Assembly: GCA_958295825.1 (NCBI GenBank)
Contig: OY282375.1
Span: 2,465,489 to 2,529,488, forward strand
Direction of reading: 5' to 3'
DNA length: 64,000 bases
Source: an uncultured Candidatus Entotheonella sp.
GTDB lineage: Bacteria > Tectomicrobia > Entotheonellia > Entotheonellales > Entotheonellaceae
Shown piece by piece: positions 1 to 10,065 of this stretch. Under the pieces are notes generated by a model. The model searched no databases. It saw only the letters and a list, made by a program, of their open reading frames with translations, and had not been told where the DNA came from. How positions within the stretch are numbered: the first letter of the stretch is position 1; each line of letters opens with the position of its first letter. A program made the translations under genes and the position numbers.

Positions 1-197
1 ACAATCGCAACCTCGACCCGCTTGGCGGCCATGGCATCTGAGCGAAGCTCCTCGGCGAAGGCTTCAAGGCCGCGATTCAACTCAGCGATTTTCTCCCCGC
101 TCATCGACTTGGACGTGTCCAGGAGCAAGACGCAAGGACACCGGGGCTCCGGGTTATCGGCAAATTCAACGAACGGGATTTGTTCTAAATCAGACAT
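1..197 (-). CDS. vWA domain protein, N-terminal part (runs off window)
   Basis: Reading leftwards from an ATG at 197, the frame stays open to the window edge (65 codons). The start follows AAAGGAGG with good spacing. Residues 23-31 read VLLLDTSKS, and DTSKS fits the DxSxS metal-site (MIDAS) motif of von Willebrand factor A domains, with the TerY/YegL-like pattern of hydrophobic strand then 'DTSKSMSG'. Such proteins are often tellurite-resistance or signalling accessories, but the role here cannot be told from 65 residues. It starts 29 bp after the end of copA on the same strand, so the two may be co-transcribed. Confidence 0.75.
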   Translation of the reverse strand, partial: MSDLEQIPFVEFADNPEPRCPCVLLLDTSKSMSGEKIAELNRGLEAFAEELRSDAMAAKRVEVAI

Positions 198-226
198 AAC
201 GTTGCTACCTCCTTTGAAGAGAACGA

Positions 227-2461
227 CTACCACCCAGGCTGAAAGCGTCGCAGACGCAGCGAATTGCACACCACGGACACCGAGCTCAGCGCCATGGCGG
301 CGGCGGCGAGGGCCGGATTGAGCGACACGCCAAATAAGGGATAGAGAACTCCAGCGGCTACGGGGATGCCCAGCAGGTTGTAGATGAAAGCCCAGAACAG
401 GTTTTGCCGGATGGTGCGCATGGTGCGGCGGGAAAGCTGCATGACGGTGGCCACGCCACGCACGTCGCCGGTGATCAGAGTGACGTCAGCCGCCGCCAGG
501 GCGACGTCGGCGCCGCTGCCGATGGCGATGCCCACGTCGGCCTGCGCCAGGGCCGGGGCATCGTTGATGCCGTCACCCACCACCGCGACGCGCTTGCCTT
601 GCGCCTGCAGTTGCTTCACTTGCGCGGCTTTCTGGTCGGGCATGACCTCGGCGAGGACGGTGTCGATGCCGAGTTGACGCGCCACGGCTTGCGCGCTGCG
701 GCGATGGTCACCGGTGAGCATGAGCACCTCGAGGCCGAGCCGGTGCAGGGCGGCAACGGCTTCACGGGCGTGCGGCTTGAGGGTGTCAGCCACGGCGATG
801 ACCCCGGCGGCGCGGCGGTTCAGGGCGACGAACACCGGGGTTTTGCCGTCGCCAGCCAAGCGATCTGCGATTTCTTCGAGCTTGCCCAGCGAAATGCTCG
901 CCCGCTGCATGAGGGCGTAATTGCCAAGCAGAACCGAATGAGTACCGACCGTCGCCGACATGCCCTGCCCTGGCAGAGCTTCGGCGTCGCGGGCGGCTTC
1001 GAGCCCCAAGCCGTCGGCGCGTGCAGCGGCGACGATGGCCTGCGCGACCGGGTGCTCGGAGGCCTGCTCCGCCGCGGCAGCCAGGCGCAGCACCTCGGAT
1101 TCGGCAAACCCGTTGTGGGTAACGATGTCGGTAACGCTCGGTTGGCCCTGCGTGAGGGTGCCGGTTTTGTCCAGAACGACAGCCTGGAGCTTGTGAGCGG
1201 TTTCCAGGGCGGGGCTGTTCTTGAACAGGATGCCGTGCTCGGCGCCTTTGCCGGTGCCGACCCGAATGGCCGTGGGGGTAGCCAACCCCAGCGCACAGGG
1301 GCAGGCGATAATCAGCACGGCGACGAAGTTGAGAAGCGCGAAGGCAATAGCCGGACTGGGACCCCACAACAGCCAAGCGGCAAAGGTCAGCAGGGCAGCG
1401 CCGAGCACCGCGGGTACGAAGATGCGGGCGACCTCGTCGGCCAGCCGCTGGATGGGCGCCTTGGAGCCCTGCGCCTCTTCGACCAGTCGGATGATCTGCG
1501 CCAACACGGTATCGCGCCCAACCCGCGTGGCGCGCATGGTGAAGCTGCCGGTCTTGTTGAGCGTAGCGCCGAAGACAGAATCGCCGGCGCTCTTGTCCAA
1601 CGGCAGGCTCTCGCCGGTTAGCATCGACTCGTCGAGCGTCGGGTGGCCCTCGGTGATGTCACCGTCGACCGGCACCTTTTCGCCCGGCCGCACCAGCACG
1701 AGATCACCGATCGTCACGTCCGTTACCGGAATGTCCACGGTCTCGCCGCCGCGCCACACGCGGGCCGTCCTGGCCTGCAGGCCCATGAGCTTGCGGATGG
1801 CCTCGGAGGTCTGACCGCGCGCCCGTGCTTCCAGCAGGCGGCCCAGGATGATCAGGGTGAGAATCATGACGGCGGTATCAAAGTAGACGTGCGTGCCGAC
1901 ACCGAGACGGCTGAAGGCTTGCGGCAGAAAGGTGACCGCGGCGCTGTACAGATAGGCCGCCGAGGTGCCGAGGGCGATGAGGGTACTCATGTCGGCGCTC
2001 TTCTGCTTCAGCGCCGCCCAGGTGCCCTGGTAGAACGACCAGCCGACCCAGAACTGCACCGGCGTGGCGAGGACGAGGAGCACGTACGGTTGCCGCAGCC
2101 AGTCAGGCGTCCAGGGAAACACGGCAGGCATGGAGCCGAGCATGACGGGCAGACTGAGCGCCAGGCTGACGGCGAGTTTACGGTTGAGGTCGCGGATTTC
2201 TGCCGTCCGCGCCAAGCGCTCGTGGTCGATGGGGCCGTCAGGGTCGGCGTCGGGAACGGTATAGCCGACTTCCTCGATCTTGCGGCTGATGGCGGGGCGA
2301 TCCAGCGCCAGAGGGTCGAAATGCACGGTCGCTTTTTCGGTGGCGAAATTGACCTGTGCCTGTTGCACGCCGGCGAGGTCCTGCAGGGCCTTTTCGATGC
2401 GTCCGGCGCAGCCGGCGCAGTGCATGCCGCTGATGGGCAAATCAAGGCGTTGTGTCGCCAT
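227..2461 (-). CDS. copA: Copper-exporting P1B-type ATPase
   Basis: A 744-residue heavy-metal ATPase in the inner membrane that pumps Cu(I) out of the cytoplasm at the cost of ATP. In order: one N-terminal HMA metal-binding domain with GMHCAGC (residues 12-18), transmembrane helices, the actuator loop with TGES, the transport-site motif CPC followed by ALGLATPTA (about residue 386), the phosphorylation motif DKTGTLT (about 427), the SEHP nucleotide-binding motif and the hinge [10 protein letters not shown] (about 627). The open frame extends further upstream, but that stretch overlaps the LLM gene. The ATG at 2461 has GGAAAAGG upstream and starts directly at the HMA domain, as usual. Only one HMA domain is present, typical of many bacterial CopA proteins. 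No copper regulator or chaperone is adjacent. Confidence 0.95.
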   Translation of the reverse strand: MATQRLDLPISGMHCAGCAGRIEKALQDLAGVQQAQVNFATEKATVHFDPLALDRPAISRKIEEVGYTVPDADPDGPIDHERLARTAEIRDLNRKLAVSLALSLPVMLGSMPAVFPWTPDWLRQPYVLLVLATPVQFWVGWSFYQGTWAALKQKSADMSTLIALGTSAAYLYSAAVTFLPQAFSRLGVGTHVYFDTAVMILTLIILGRLLEARARGQTSEAIRKLMGLQARTARVWRGGETVDIPVTDVTIGDLVLVRPGEKVPVDGDITEGHPTLDESMLTGESLPLDKSAGDSVFGATLNKTGSFTMRATRVGRDTVLAQIIRLVEEAQGSKAPIQRLADEVARIFVPAVLGAALLTFAAWLLWGPSPAIAFALLNFVAVLIIACPCALGLATPTAIRVGTGKGAEHGILFKNSPALETAHKLQAVVLDKTGTLTQGQPSVTDIVTHNGFAESEVLRLAAAAEQASEHPVAQAIVAAARADGLGLEAARDAEALPGQGMSATVGTHSVLLGNYALMQRASISLGKLEEIADRLAGDGKTPVFVALNRRAAGVIAVADTLKPHAREAVAALHRLGLEVLMLTGDHRRSAQAVARQLGIDTVLAEVMPDQKAAQVKQLQAQGKRVAVVGDGINDAPALAQADVGIAIGSGADVALAAADVTLITGDVRGVATVMQLSRRTMRTIRQNLFWAFIYNLLGIPVAAGVLYPLFGVSLNPALAAAAMALSSVSVVCNSLRLRRFQPGW

Positions 2462-2513
2462 ACCAAAGCCTTTTCCGCGCCAGGGCCGAATGTTGGTCCC
2501 CGGCGTCTGAAAG

Positions 2514-3407
2514 CTACCCTTCGTACACCTCCTTGAAACGCCGAATGGAATCAATATGTTCCTGGGCCGTGGTGAGCCCGGCGCCGGTGGTGCCGACGCC
2601 GAGATGGGTGGCCCCCGCCGCCTTCCAGGCGTTGGCCTCGTCGATCCAGGCTTGCGGGCCGGCTTTGGCGTCCAAGACGATGCGACCTTCGAGACCAAGG
2701 CTCGCCGGGTCCCTGCCGGCTTCGTCGGCGTAGCGGCGGATACGATCGATGACCTCGCGGCCTTCGTCGCTCAGGGAAAACAGCGGGAACCAGCCGTCGG
2801 CGAGCCGCGCGATGCGGCGCATGGCCACGTCGAGGGGCATCGGACGCGCCGGCGCGCCGGCGCCGATCCAGATAGGAATGGGACGCTGCACCGGTAGCGG
2901 CTTGATGCCGGCGTGGTCGATCCGGTGCCACTGGCCTTGGTAGTCGACGACCTCCTGCGTCCACAACAGGCGCAGCACCTCGATCTGCTCCTCGCTGCGC
3001 TTGCCGCGTGAACGCCAATCCTCATTCAGCGCCTCGAACTCCACCGGATTCCAGCCGACGCCGATGCCCAGCCTGACCCGCCCGCCACTCAACACGTCCA
3101 CCTGCGCCGCCTGCTTGGCCACCAGCGCCGTCTGCCGCTGCGGCAGGATGATGATACCGGTCGTCAACTCCAGCTGGGTGGTTATCGCGGCCAGATACGC
3201 CATCAGCGTGAACGGCTCGTGGATGTAGCTCTCGTGCGTGTAGTAGAACGCCGGCACCTCTGGATGAAACTGTGGGTCGGCGCCCAGAACGTGGTCCAGA
3301 ATCCGCAGGTGCGAGTATCCCAGCTCGTCCGCAGTCTGCACAAAATCCCGCGAGGCGGCAAAATCCGCCCCGATATCGACAGTCGGAAACGCAACCCCAA
3401 CGCGCAT
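2514..3407 (-). CDS. LLM-class (F420-type) flavin-dependent oxidoreductase
   Basis: A 297-residue TIM-barrel protein of the bacterial luciferase-like monooxygenase superfamily. It begins MRVGVAFPT, has the family signature [12 protein letters not shown] near the middle followed by RLLWTQE and YQGQWHRI, and a C-terminal region (HLGVGTTG) typical of the F420-dependent subgroup (TIGR03619-like). The substrate cannot be inferred. The ATG at 3407 is preferred over an upstream in-frame start at 3437 because GGAGAGG lies just before it. Its first codons and about 127 bp upstream form one copy of a 152-bp direct repeat; the second copy is at 13692-13843. It lies 52 bp upstream of copA. Confidence 0.88.
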   Translation of the reverse strand: MRVGVAFPTVDIGADFAASRDFVQTADELGYSHLRILDHVLGADPQFHPEVPAFYYTHESYIHEPFTLMAYLAAITTQLELTTGIIILPQRQTALVAKQAAQVDVLSGGRVRLGIGVGWNPVEFEALNEDWRSRGKRSEEQIEVLRLLWTQEVVDYQGQWHRIDHAGIKPLPVQRPIPIWIGAGAPARPMPLDVAMRRIARLADGWFPLFSLSDEGREVIDRIRRYADEAGRDPASLGLEGRIVLDAKAGPQAWIDEANAWKAAGATHLGVGTTGAGLTTAQEHIDSIRRFKEVYEG

Positions 3408-3534
3408 GTCGCCAACACCTCTCCAAAATGTTTTCACCGTGCCCCAAGGCCGTTATGCTGGCGAGCAGCATAAGATCTTCACCCCCTGTTTTCAACCGGG
3501 CGGGAAGCCGTTAAGTCCTTGACGGACAAGCCCC
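3383..3534. repeat. Left 152-bp direct repeat bounding the defence island
   Basis: This segment recurs in the same orientation at 13692-13843, offset exactly 10309 bp, with five mismatches and no gaps as I align them. It covers the first eight codons of the LLM oxidoreductase gene and its upstream region. It contains an 8-bp inverted repeat, TTATGCTG-gcgag-CAGCATAA (3453-3473), that could be an operator of the LLM gene or a recombination core. Confidence 0.9.
3453..3473. promoter_or_regulatory. Inverted repeat upstream of the LLM gene (copied at 13762-13782)
   Basis: Perfect 8-bp arms TTATGCTG and CAGCATAA with a 5-nt spacer, 46 bp upstream of the LLM start codon. No T-run follows it on either strand, so a terminator is unlikely. 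An operator or a recombination site are both possible. It is identical in both copies of the island-flanking repeat. Confidence 0.5.
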
Positions 3535-3690
3535 AGCCAAGTATGTTGCCTTACGCTGGCCTATGGCATTCCCGTACCATATGACAAACAGGAACAACAG
3601 TCGTGATTTCTGAGGAAATGGGTATCCATAGCCATCGCTCGCCGAGCGCGTGCATCAGTTCTTGTGCGAGGCACTGGATATAGCAAGCCC

Positions 3691-5835
3691 ATGACCGACA
3701 CAACAACCGAAGCATTCTCCCGCGTCAAGATCGACGCACTGCTCAAGGACGCCGGTTGGAACTTGATCGACGGCATAAGCGTTCTGTTCGAGCGCACGCT
3801 GACGGACGGCTCGCGTGCTGACTATGCGCTCTGCGATCGCGCCGGGCGGCCCATGGCGGTTATCGAGGCTAAACGTTCAAGCAAGGCGCCGATTGTCGCC
3901 CAAGATCAGGGCATCCACTACGCAGTACTTCTGAATGTTCCCTTCGTCTTCCTCTCGAACGGCGAACAGGTGTGGTTTTTGGACCGGGACCGGGACGCTC
4001 ATGCGCATGAGATTGCCACTTTCTATTCGCAAGAAGATCTGGAACGTCGAATTGCCGCGCGGGCGGTGCGGCGCGAGTCGTCCGACGTTCCGATCGACCG
4101 AAAGATCGTGGACCGAGGCTACCAGATCGCCTGCATCGAGACACTCTCGGCCGAGGTCGCACGCGGGCGGCGCAAGTTCCTGGTCGAAATGGCGACGGGG
4201 ACCGGTAAGACCCGCACAGCGGCGGCTTTCGTCAAACGTCTGTTCGAGGCCGGCATTGTCACCCGCGTCCTCTTTCTGGTAGACCGCATCGCATTGGCTA
4301 CCCAAGCTGAGGACGCCTTCACCGATCATCTCCGCGACTATCCCTGCCATGTGCTGCGCCCGGGCCGCGGTTTCGACCGCGCCAAACGCATCACGATCGC
4401 GACCCTGCAGACCATGATCGCCGAATACCGCACGCTCTCATCGGGCTATTTCGATCTGGTAATCACCGACGAATGCCACCGCTCTATCTACGGCAAGTGG
4501 AGCGGCGTGTTGCGGCATTTCGACGGCATCCAACTGGGCCTGACCGCGACCCCGTGCACGGTCGATACCAACGAGCCGCCCGAGGACGAACATTTCGTGC
4601 GCGACACGCTGCGCTTCTTCGAGCTCGACGCGCCGACATTCCGCTACCAGCTCCACCAAGCGATTGAAGAGGGCTATTTGGCGCCCTATCACATCTACAA
4701 GGCTATGACGGTAAAGACCGCGGCCGAGAACGGCTTCGAAGTCGAACACGGCGAGCTCGCTTGGTCCGCGATGGATCAGGCGACACGGGCAGAACTCGAA
4801 GAACTATTCGGCGCCTCCGACACCATCGTCGTAGACCCGCAGGCATTGGAGCGGAAGTTCACCATCCCGGAACGCAACCGCGCGATGGTGCGCGAGTTCC
4901 GTGCCATTCTCGAGAACGGCTTCAGAGGCCGGGATGGCGTCGAGCGTTTCCCCAGCCAGGGCAAGACCATCGTCTTTGCGGTCACCCGACGCCATGCCGA
5001 AACACTGGCGACGATGTTCGATGACCAGTTCGCGAACCTGAAACCACACCCGACGACGCGCTACGCCGATTTCGTCGTCAGCGACGTTGGCAGCGACTCG
5101 TCTGCGGATGCCAGCGCCATCATCAAACGCTTCAAGGAGGAAGCGTTCCCGCAGATTCTCGTCAGCGTGAACATGCTCGACACCGGCTTCGACTGCCCGG
5201 AGGTCGTCAACTTGGTGATGGCACGGTTCACGAAGAGCACCATTCTCTACCGGCAGATGCGCGGGCGCGGCACCCGCTTGGCGCCCCATATCCACAAGAC
5301 CGGCTTCACGATCTTTGATTTTGTGGGCGTGACCGATTTCCACGGGGATGACGAAGAAAGCATCTCCGGCGATTTCGTCGCGCGCGAGCCGCGATCGACT
5401 TACAAACCCACGCCGCGCACGTTGCTACCCCTCGACGTGGACGACCACATCGACCCTGCGAGCCGCGACTGGGTGACACTGGACGAGCACGGGCGAATCG
5501 TGCACACAGCGGAGCACGAAGCGCGCTCCGCCGAGATCAGTCTGCACTTCGAGGCTTGGCGGGGCGAACAGGCATTCGACGCAGAACAGGCCCGCTGGGC
5601 TGGTCTGATCGGCAACCGCATCAAGTCGGACGCGCTGACGATGGGCGGCTTTGCGGACTACGATTTCGACGCGCATCCCTTCGCGGGTCTAGGCGGCTAC
5701 GACCGGGCCGCACGGGTCTTCGGCGGCCAGGAAGCGCTCAACTTTCTGCTGGCGAGCTTCAACGCGACGGTTTTCGGCGAGAAGGCAATCGCACACCAGC
5801 AAAACGACACCCACCCAGCCGTTCCGAGAGCCTGA
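3691..5835 (+). CDS. hsdR: Type I restriction enzyme, R (motor-nuclease) subunit
   Basis: A 714-residue subunit that, with HsdM and HsdS, translocates and cuts unmethylated DNA. The N-terminal PD-(D/E)xK nuclease shows D at about residue 44 (RADYALCD) and IEAKRSSK at about 62-69. The superfamily 2 helicase part has Walker A EMATGTGKT (about 165) and a DECH box (about 259), then the second RecA-like domain ending with the arginine-rich RGRGTRLAP segment. The layout and size are like the EcoEI (type IB) branch rather than the about 1000-residue IA or IC proteins. An in-frame GTG at 3664 is an alternative start. The gene is first in the operon, and hsdM begins 2 bp after its stop. Confidence 0.92.
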   Translation: MTDTTTEAFSRVKIDALLKDAGWNLIDGISVLFERTLTDGSRADYALCDRAGRPMAVIEAKRSSKAPIVAQDQGIHYAVLLNVPFVFLSNGEQVWFLDRDRDAHAHEIATFYSQEDLERRIAARAVRRESSDVPIDRKIVDRGYQIACIETLSAEVARGRRKFLVEMATGTGKTRTAAAFVKRLFEAGIVTRVLFLVDRIALATQAEDAFTDHLRDYPCHVLRPGRGFDRAKRITIATLQTMIAEYRTLSSGYFDLVITDECHRSIYGKWSGVLRHFDGIQLGLTATPCTVDTNEPPEDEHFVRDTLRFFELDAPTFRYQLHQAIEEGYLAPYHIYKAMTVKTAAENGFEVEHGELAWSAMDQATRAELEELFGASDTIVVDPQALERKFTIPERNRAMVREFRAILENGFRGRDGVERFPSQGKTIVFAVTRRHAETLATMFDDQFANLKPHPTTRYADFVVSDVGSDSSADASAIIKRFKEEAFPQILVSVNMLDTGFDCPEVVNLVMARFTKSTILYRQMRGRGTRLAPHIHKTGFTIFDFVGVTDFHGDDEESISGDFVAREPRSTYKPTPRTLLPLDVDDHIDPASRDWVTLDEHGRIVHTAEHEARSAEISLHFEAWRGEQAFDAEQARWAGLIGNRIKSDALTMGGFADYDFDAHPFAGLGGYDRAARVFGGQEALNFLLASFNATVFGEKAIAHQQNDTHPAVPRA

Positions 5836-5837
5836 CC

Positions 5838-7469
5838 ATGCCTCTGACGCCCGATCTTCGCCGCGGCATCGACCGCATCCGCGACCATCTCTATGGCGGT
5901 GGCTACCCCAACCCGGCCCAGAATGCCGAGCAGCTCAGTTTCCTCATCTTCTTCTACATGTTCGAGGCGGCGGACGCGGCCCGCCTGCGCGCCGCGCGCC
6001 GTCCGGGGGCCGACGCCTACGCCAGCGCCTTCGAGGGCGAATGGTTCCTGCGCAACCCACGCAACGCCCGCGAGCCGGGTGCGGCGACCGTTCCGCACGA
6101 CCTCCTGCGCTGGTCCTCTTGGGCGAACGCGCTGAACGGCGAGCGTCTGGTCTCCTGGGTCCGCGAGGAGGTCTTCCCCTTCTATGCCGAGGTCGCCGCC
6201 GGGGGCGTCATCGACTTCATGGACGGTGCCCGCCTCGTCATCGACGAGCCGACGGTACTCTCCCAGATCGTCTCGCAGGTGAACGACCTGCATCTCGAAC
6301 GCGTCGACGCCGACACCAAGGGCGATCTGTTCGAGCACATGCTGCGCCAGATCCGGCAGGCCGGCGAACTCGGTCAGTTCCGCACGCCGCGCCACGTCAT
6401 CCGCGCCATAGTCCAGCTCGTTGACCCGCGCCTCGGTGAAACCGTCTACGACCCGGCCGCCGGCACAGCGGGTTTCCTGGTCGGCGCCTACGACCACATC
6501 CGGCTCGCAAACTCATCGCCGGACGGCATCGAGACGGTCGAGACGGACGGCCAGACGATCCGCCGCGGCCTCGGCGACCTGCTCGGCCGTGACGCCGCGG
6601 GCCGGCTGCACGAGGTCACTTTCTTCGGCAACGACGTGGACCCGCAGATGGTCCGCCTTGCCACCATGAATCTGACGCTCCGCGGTCTGGATAAGGTACG
6701 CATCCTGCGCCGTGACGCGCTGACCCGCTCGCTCGGCCATACTGAGAAAGCTGAGCTAGGTCTGCCAATGCACGGCTTTGACGTCGTGCTCGCCAATCCG
6801 CCCTTTTCCGGCCGTCTGGACAAGGACCGTATTGTCGAGGAAGTGAGAGTCGGCAGAACGGCACAGACAGAATTGCTCTTTGTTCAATATATGTTGAATC
6901 ATCTGAAGGAAGGCGGGCGCTGCGGCGTCGTGGTACCCGAGGGGGTGCTGTTCGGCTCCAGCGGCGCGCATCGGGAATTGCGCCGCAAACTGGTCGAGAA
7001 CAACACAGTGGAAGCCGTGCTGTCACTGCCGGGCGGGGTGTTCAACCCCTATTCCGGCGTCAAGACCTCGGTGCTGATATTCCGCAAGGGTGGCTCAACC
7101 CAGCACGTGATGTTCCTGCACGCCGACCACGACGGCTTCAAGCTCGACGCCAACCACGACACACCTGTTGAGGCAGACGACCTGCCGGGCCTGATCGAGG
7201 CTTTCCGGGACCGCGCGGCCCGGTGGGGCGCTTGGCACAACCGCAATGTCAACGACGAGTGGGCAGCGAAATGGTGGTTCGCCGAAGCCGATGCGGTCCG
7301 CGCCGCCGATTTCAACCTCAGCGCCGGACGACACCGCCCGGCAAATCGAACCAAGGTCGAGCACCGTAACCCGCTGGAGATTCTGGACGAACTCAAGGGC
7401 ATTGAGCGGCGGATTCTTGGAGAGATCGACGAACTCGCCGATGCAGTGCGGGAAGTGGCCTCCAAATGA
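5838..7469 (+). CDS. hsdM: Type I restriction-modification methyltransferase subunit
   Basis: A 543-residue N6-adenine methyltransferase subunit. An HsdM N-terminal helical domain is followed by the SAM-binding motif I DPAAGTAGF (about residue 204) and the catalytic motif IV NPPF (about 319). The start ATGCCTCTG at 5838 is placed by the typical N-terminus (MPLTPDLRRGIDRIRDHL); the frame is open farther upstream, but that part overlaps hsdR. Its stop overlaps the hsdS start (ATGA at 7466-7469), indicating translational coupling. No inactivating change was seen. Confidence 0.93.
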   Translation: MPLTPDLRRGIDRIRDHLYGGGYPNPAQNAEQLSFLIFFYMFEAADAARLRAARRPGADAYASAFEGEWFLRNPRNAREPGAATVPHDLLRWSSWANALNGERLVSWVREEVFPFYAEVAAGGVIDFMDGARLVIDEPTVLSQIVSQVNDLHLERVDADTKGDLFEHMLRQIRQAGELGQFRTPRHVIRAIVQLVDPRLGETVYDPAAGTAGFLVGAYDHIRLANSSPDGIETVETDGQTIRRGLGDLLGRDAAGRLHEVTFFGNDVDPQMVRLATMNLTLRGLDKVRILRRDALTRSLGHTEKAELGLPMHGFDVVLANPPFSGRLDKDRIVEEVRVGRTAQTELLFVQYMLNHLKEGGRCGVVVPEGVLFGSSGAHRELRRKLVENNTVEAVLSLPGGVFNPYSGVKTSVLIFRKGGSTQHVMFLHADHDGFKLDANHDTPVEADDLPGLIEAFRDRAARWGAWHNRNVNDEWAAKWWFAEADAVRAADFNLSAGRHRPANRTKVEHRNPLEILDELKGIERRILGEIDELADAVREVASK

Positions 7470-8614
7470 GTGCTTACCCTCTATCCAAGCTTGGCGAACT
7501 TTGCGAGATGGACCGCCAGGGGCTTCGGCCAGACGATCCTCTGACGGCTCAGCTTCCCTTCGTGGGCGTCGAGAATGTTGGAAGCAATACAGGCATCTTG
7601 GACTTTGATACCGATTTGCGCATCGGAAGCCAGAAGAGCACGGCTTTTCGCTTCGACGAACGCCATGTCCTCTACGCAAAAATCCGCCCTTATCTGAATA
7701 AGGTCGCTACGCCCGGATTTGCCGGCAGATGCTCGACCGAGCTGGTTCCGCTCCTACCTCGTGACGGCGTGGATCGAGACTTTCTTGCATATTTGCTCCG
7801 GCACACGGAAACCGTGGAATTCGCCATGTCGTCAGTAATGGGCGCTCGAATGCCACGTACAGACATGCAAGTCCTGATGTCCATGCCGGTCCCCCTCCCC
7901 CCGCTAAACGAGCAACGACGAATCGCCAGCATCCTGAATCGGGCGGCGCGTATCGAAAGCTTGCGCACCCAGTCCGCCAATCGCTTCCGCGAATTCATCC
8001 CGGCGCTCTTCATCAAGATGTTCGGCGATCCGGTCGAAAACCCGCTGGGGTGGCCGGTCATACAACTCGGCGAGCTTTGTGAGATGGACCGCCGAGGACT
8101 TCAGCCGGACGATCCCGAGGCGGCTCGCTTGCCTTTCGTGGGTGTCGAAAATGTTGTTAGCGGCACGGGTTCCCTTGATTTCGACACCGACTCACGCGTC
8201 GGAAACCAGAGGAGTACATCGTTTCGTTTCGATGAACGTCATGTCCTTTACGCCAAGCTCCGCCCTTATCTGAACAAGGTGGCGACACCCGGCTTTGCTG
8301 GCCGGTGTTCCCCCGAACTCGTGCCGCTCCTGCCCCGCGAAGGCGCGGACAGGGATTTTCTCGCACACCTGCTTCGACGCGAGGAAATCGTCGCGTTCGT
8401 CATGAAATCCGTGACAGGCGCTCGAATGCCTCGCACGGACATGAAGGTACTGATGTCCATGCCGGTTCCCCTTCCGCCGCCCGACCAACAGCGCTGCTTC
8501 GCAGACATTGTCAGGCGGGCAACCAGCATTGCTGATAACGCCAAATCGGCGTCCGAATCCGCTTTGGCCCTCACTGCCTCCCTCATGGCGCGGCTGTTGA
8601 GGAATGGAATGTAA
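7466..8614 (+). CDS. hsdS: Type I restriction specificity subunit with two near-identical halves
   Basis: A 382-residue DNA-recognition subunit. It consists of two copies of one target-recognition plus spacer unit, offset by 192 residues (576 bp): LGELCEMDR starts both, and both share LPFVGVENV, FRFDERHVLYAK, RPYLNKVATPGFAGRC, GARMPRTDM and VLMSMPVPLPP. Usually the two TRDs of HsdS differ and recognise different half-sites, so this protein predicts a symmetric bipartite target. The central conserved region after the first half (LNEQRRIASIL to MFGDPVENP) and the C-terminal helix are present, so the protein looks complete. It overlaps hsdM by 4 bp. Confidence 0.92.
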   Translation: MSAYPLSKLGELCEMDRQGLRPDDPLTAQLPFVGVENVGSNTGILDFDTDLRIGSQKSTAFRFDERHVLYAKIRPYLNKVATPGFAGRCSTELVPLLPRDGVDRDFLAYLLRHTETVEFAMSSVMGARMPRTDMQVLMSMPVPLPPLNEQRRIASILNRAARIESLRTQSANRFREFIPALFIKMFGDPVENPLGWPVIQLGELCEMDRRGLQPDDPEAARLPFVGVENVVSGTGSLDFDTDSRVGNQRSTSFRFDERHVLYAKLRPYLNKVATPGFAGRCSPELVPLLPREGADRDFLAHLLRREEIVAFVMKSVTGARMPRTDMKVLMSMPVPLPPPDQQRCFADIVRRATSIADNAKSASESALALTASLMARLLRNGM

Positions 8615-8617
8615 GAC

Positions 8618-9085
8618 ATGGCGGACATCATCGACAGCCAGCGGCGAAGCGAAAACATGGCCAGGATCAAGGGGCGTGATACCGGCCCCGAGCTTGTTGT
8701 TCGCCGTATCGCACACCGGATGGGTCTCCGCTTCCGTCTGCACAGAAAAGACCTCCCTGGGCGTCCCGACTTGGTTTTCCCGCGGCACCGGCTGGCCGTG
8801 TTCGTTCACGGGTGCTTCTGGCATCGGCACAGCGGATGCCGATACGCCTACACGCCCAAATCCCGCGTCGCGTTCTGGATGAAGAAATTCGCAGGCAACG
8901 TCACCCGAGATCAGCGTAACGAAGAAGCGTTACGAAACCTAGGCTGGCAGGTCCTCGTCATATGGGAGTGTGAAACGAGGGATGAGGATCACATGGGACG
9001 GAGACTAGCCGAGAGCATCTATCGCGCCCAGATCCTGACTGCCTGTGGAACCCTTGATTGTCTGGGAGCGAGGGATACATGCTGA
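8618..9085 (+). CDS. vsr: Very short patch repair endonuclease
   Basis: A 155-residue Vsr-type T:G mismatch nicking enzyme, which corrects deamination of 5-methylcytosine. Family landmarks are RSENMARIKGRDT at the N-terminus, GRPDLVFPRHRLAVFVHGCFWHRH (catalytic Asp and zinc-site region) and the C-terminal VIWECE. It starts 3 bp after hsdS and its end overlaps the next gene, a C5-methyltransferase, by 7 bp. That coupling is the classical partnership for Vsr. Confidence 0.93.
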   Translation: MADIIDSQRRSENMARIKGRDTGPELVVRRIAHRMGLRFRLHRKDLPGRPDLVFPRHRLAVFVHGCFWHRHSGCRYAYTPKSRVAFWMKKFAGNVTRDQRNEEALRNLGWQVLVIWECETRDEDHMGRRLAESIYRAQILTACGTLDCLGARDTC

Positions 9086-10050
9086 CTTTTGTCGACTTGT
9101 TCTGTGGCGGGGGCTTCGGTGCTTGGGGAGCGGTCAGGGGTGGCGGCAAGGCATTATTAGGGGTCGATTCCTGGGAAGTAGCCACCAATACATACAAAAA
9201 CAATAACCCACAGGCTGACGTAATCTGTGCAAGAATTGAAGATTTAGACCCTTACGAGTTGTCAAACTACTACCGCCCTGATGTCCTGCTCACCTCGCCC
9301 GAGTGTACTGCTCACTCCATTGCGAGAGGCGCCAGTCCTGGTAGTGAAAAGAGCCGGGAAACCGCATTTGGAATCATCCCCTGGTTAAGAGCCATGCAGC
9401 CGAAGTGGTTGATCATCGAGAATGTAAACCAGATGAAACGCTGGAATCGACATGATGAACTCATCACGGGAATAGAATCCGCCGGATATAAGGTTAGCGA
9501 CCTGTACTTGAATTCCGCTGATTTTGGCACCCCTCAAATCAGGAAACGGATATTCTTCATCTGTCATCGGGACGGAATGTTCATCACCCGGGAATTACTG
9601 CTTCATCATCGGCTTGGCAATGGCAATAAGCAAATGACCGCCAAGGACATTCTTGTAACTGAAGCCATGTTTCAATCTGCCCCATTATTCAAGAAAGGCA
9701 GGGCCAAAGCGACTATCGAGCGAGCGGAAAGAGCCATCGACAAACTCGGCAAGAATGTACCGTTTCTTGTCGTCTATTATGGCTCGGACTACGCAGGCGG
9801 CTGGCAGCCCCTCAACTCACCACTCCGTACTGTCACAACCATAGATCGATTCGGTTTGGTCACATGGTATCAGGAAGAGCCGTATCTCAGGATGCTGCAA
9901 CCAGAGGAACTCACCAGAGCCATGGGAGCAGAAGGATTAAATCTGAATGTGGGAAATCGGCGAGAAAAAATCAGACTCTGCGGCAATGGAGTATGTGCAC
10001 CGGTACTGGAAACAATTTTCCGGATGCTCAATAAAATCGATCTGCCGTGA
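9079..10050 (+). CDS. C5-cytosine DNA methyltransferase
   Basis: A 323-residue enzyme with the SAM-binding motif I FVDLFCGGGFG at the N-terminus, the catalytic loop TSPECTAHS (the Cys of motif IV in a PEC rather than PPC context), ENV of motif VI (IIENVNQM), DFGTPQIRKRIFF (motif VIII) and a C-terminal LCGNGVCAPV (motif X-like). The recognition loop between VIII and X is short. The ATG at 9079 follows GAGGG. The gene is visibly richer in A/T than hsdRMS and vsr, suggesting a different origin. No separate restriction enzyme is obvious next to it apart from Vsr. Confidence 0.9.
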   Translation: MLTFVDLFCGGGFGAWGAVRGGGKALLGVDSWEVATNTYKNNNPQADVICARIEDLDPYELSNYYRPDVLLTSPECTAHSIARGASPGSEKSRETAFGIIPWLRAMQPKWLIIENVNQMKRWNRHDELITGIESAGYKVSDLYLNSADFGTPQIRKRIFFICHRDGMFITRELLLHHRLGNGNKQMTAKDILVTEAMFQSAPLFKKGRAKATIERAERAIDKLGKNVPFLVVYYGSDYAGGWQPLNSPLRTVTTIDRFGLVTWYQEEPYLRMLQPEELTRAMGAEGLNLNVGNRREKIRLCGNGVCAPVLETIFRMLNKIDLP

Positions 10051-10065
10051 ATTTCGAAATCGGGC

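Noticed and set aside
404..1621. Long plus-strand open frame opposite copA (405 codons), and a similar one at 46502-47746 opposite the coiled-coil gene
   Set aside because: Both are shadows of high-GC coding sequence on the other strand. The translations are Arg/Gly/His-rich without family motifs, and the opposite strand encodes clear proteins.
3022..3495. Open frames across both 152-bp repeats with similar translations
   Set aside because: The shared protein-like string is produced because the DNA is duplicated. The reading frames are antisense to the LLM gene start region or have no other support.
9300..9330. Inactive cytosine methyltransferase because motif IV reads SPEC, not PPC
   Set aside because: The catalytic Cys, motif I, ENV and motif VIII are all present, and I recall a natural subgroup with this variant, so inactivity is not supported.
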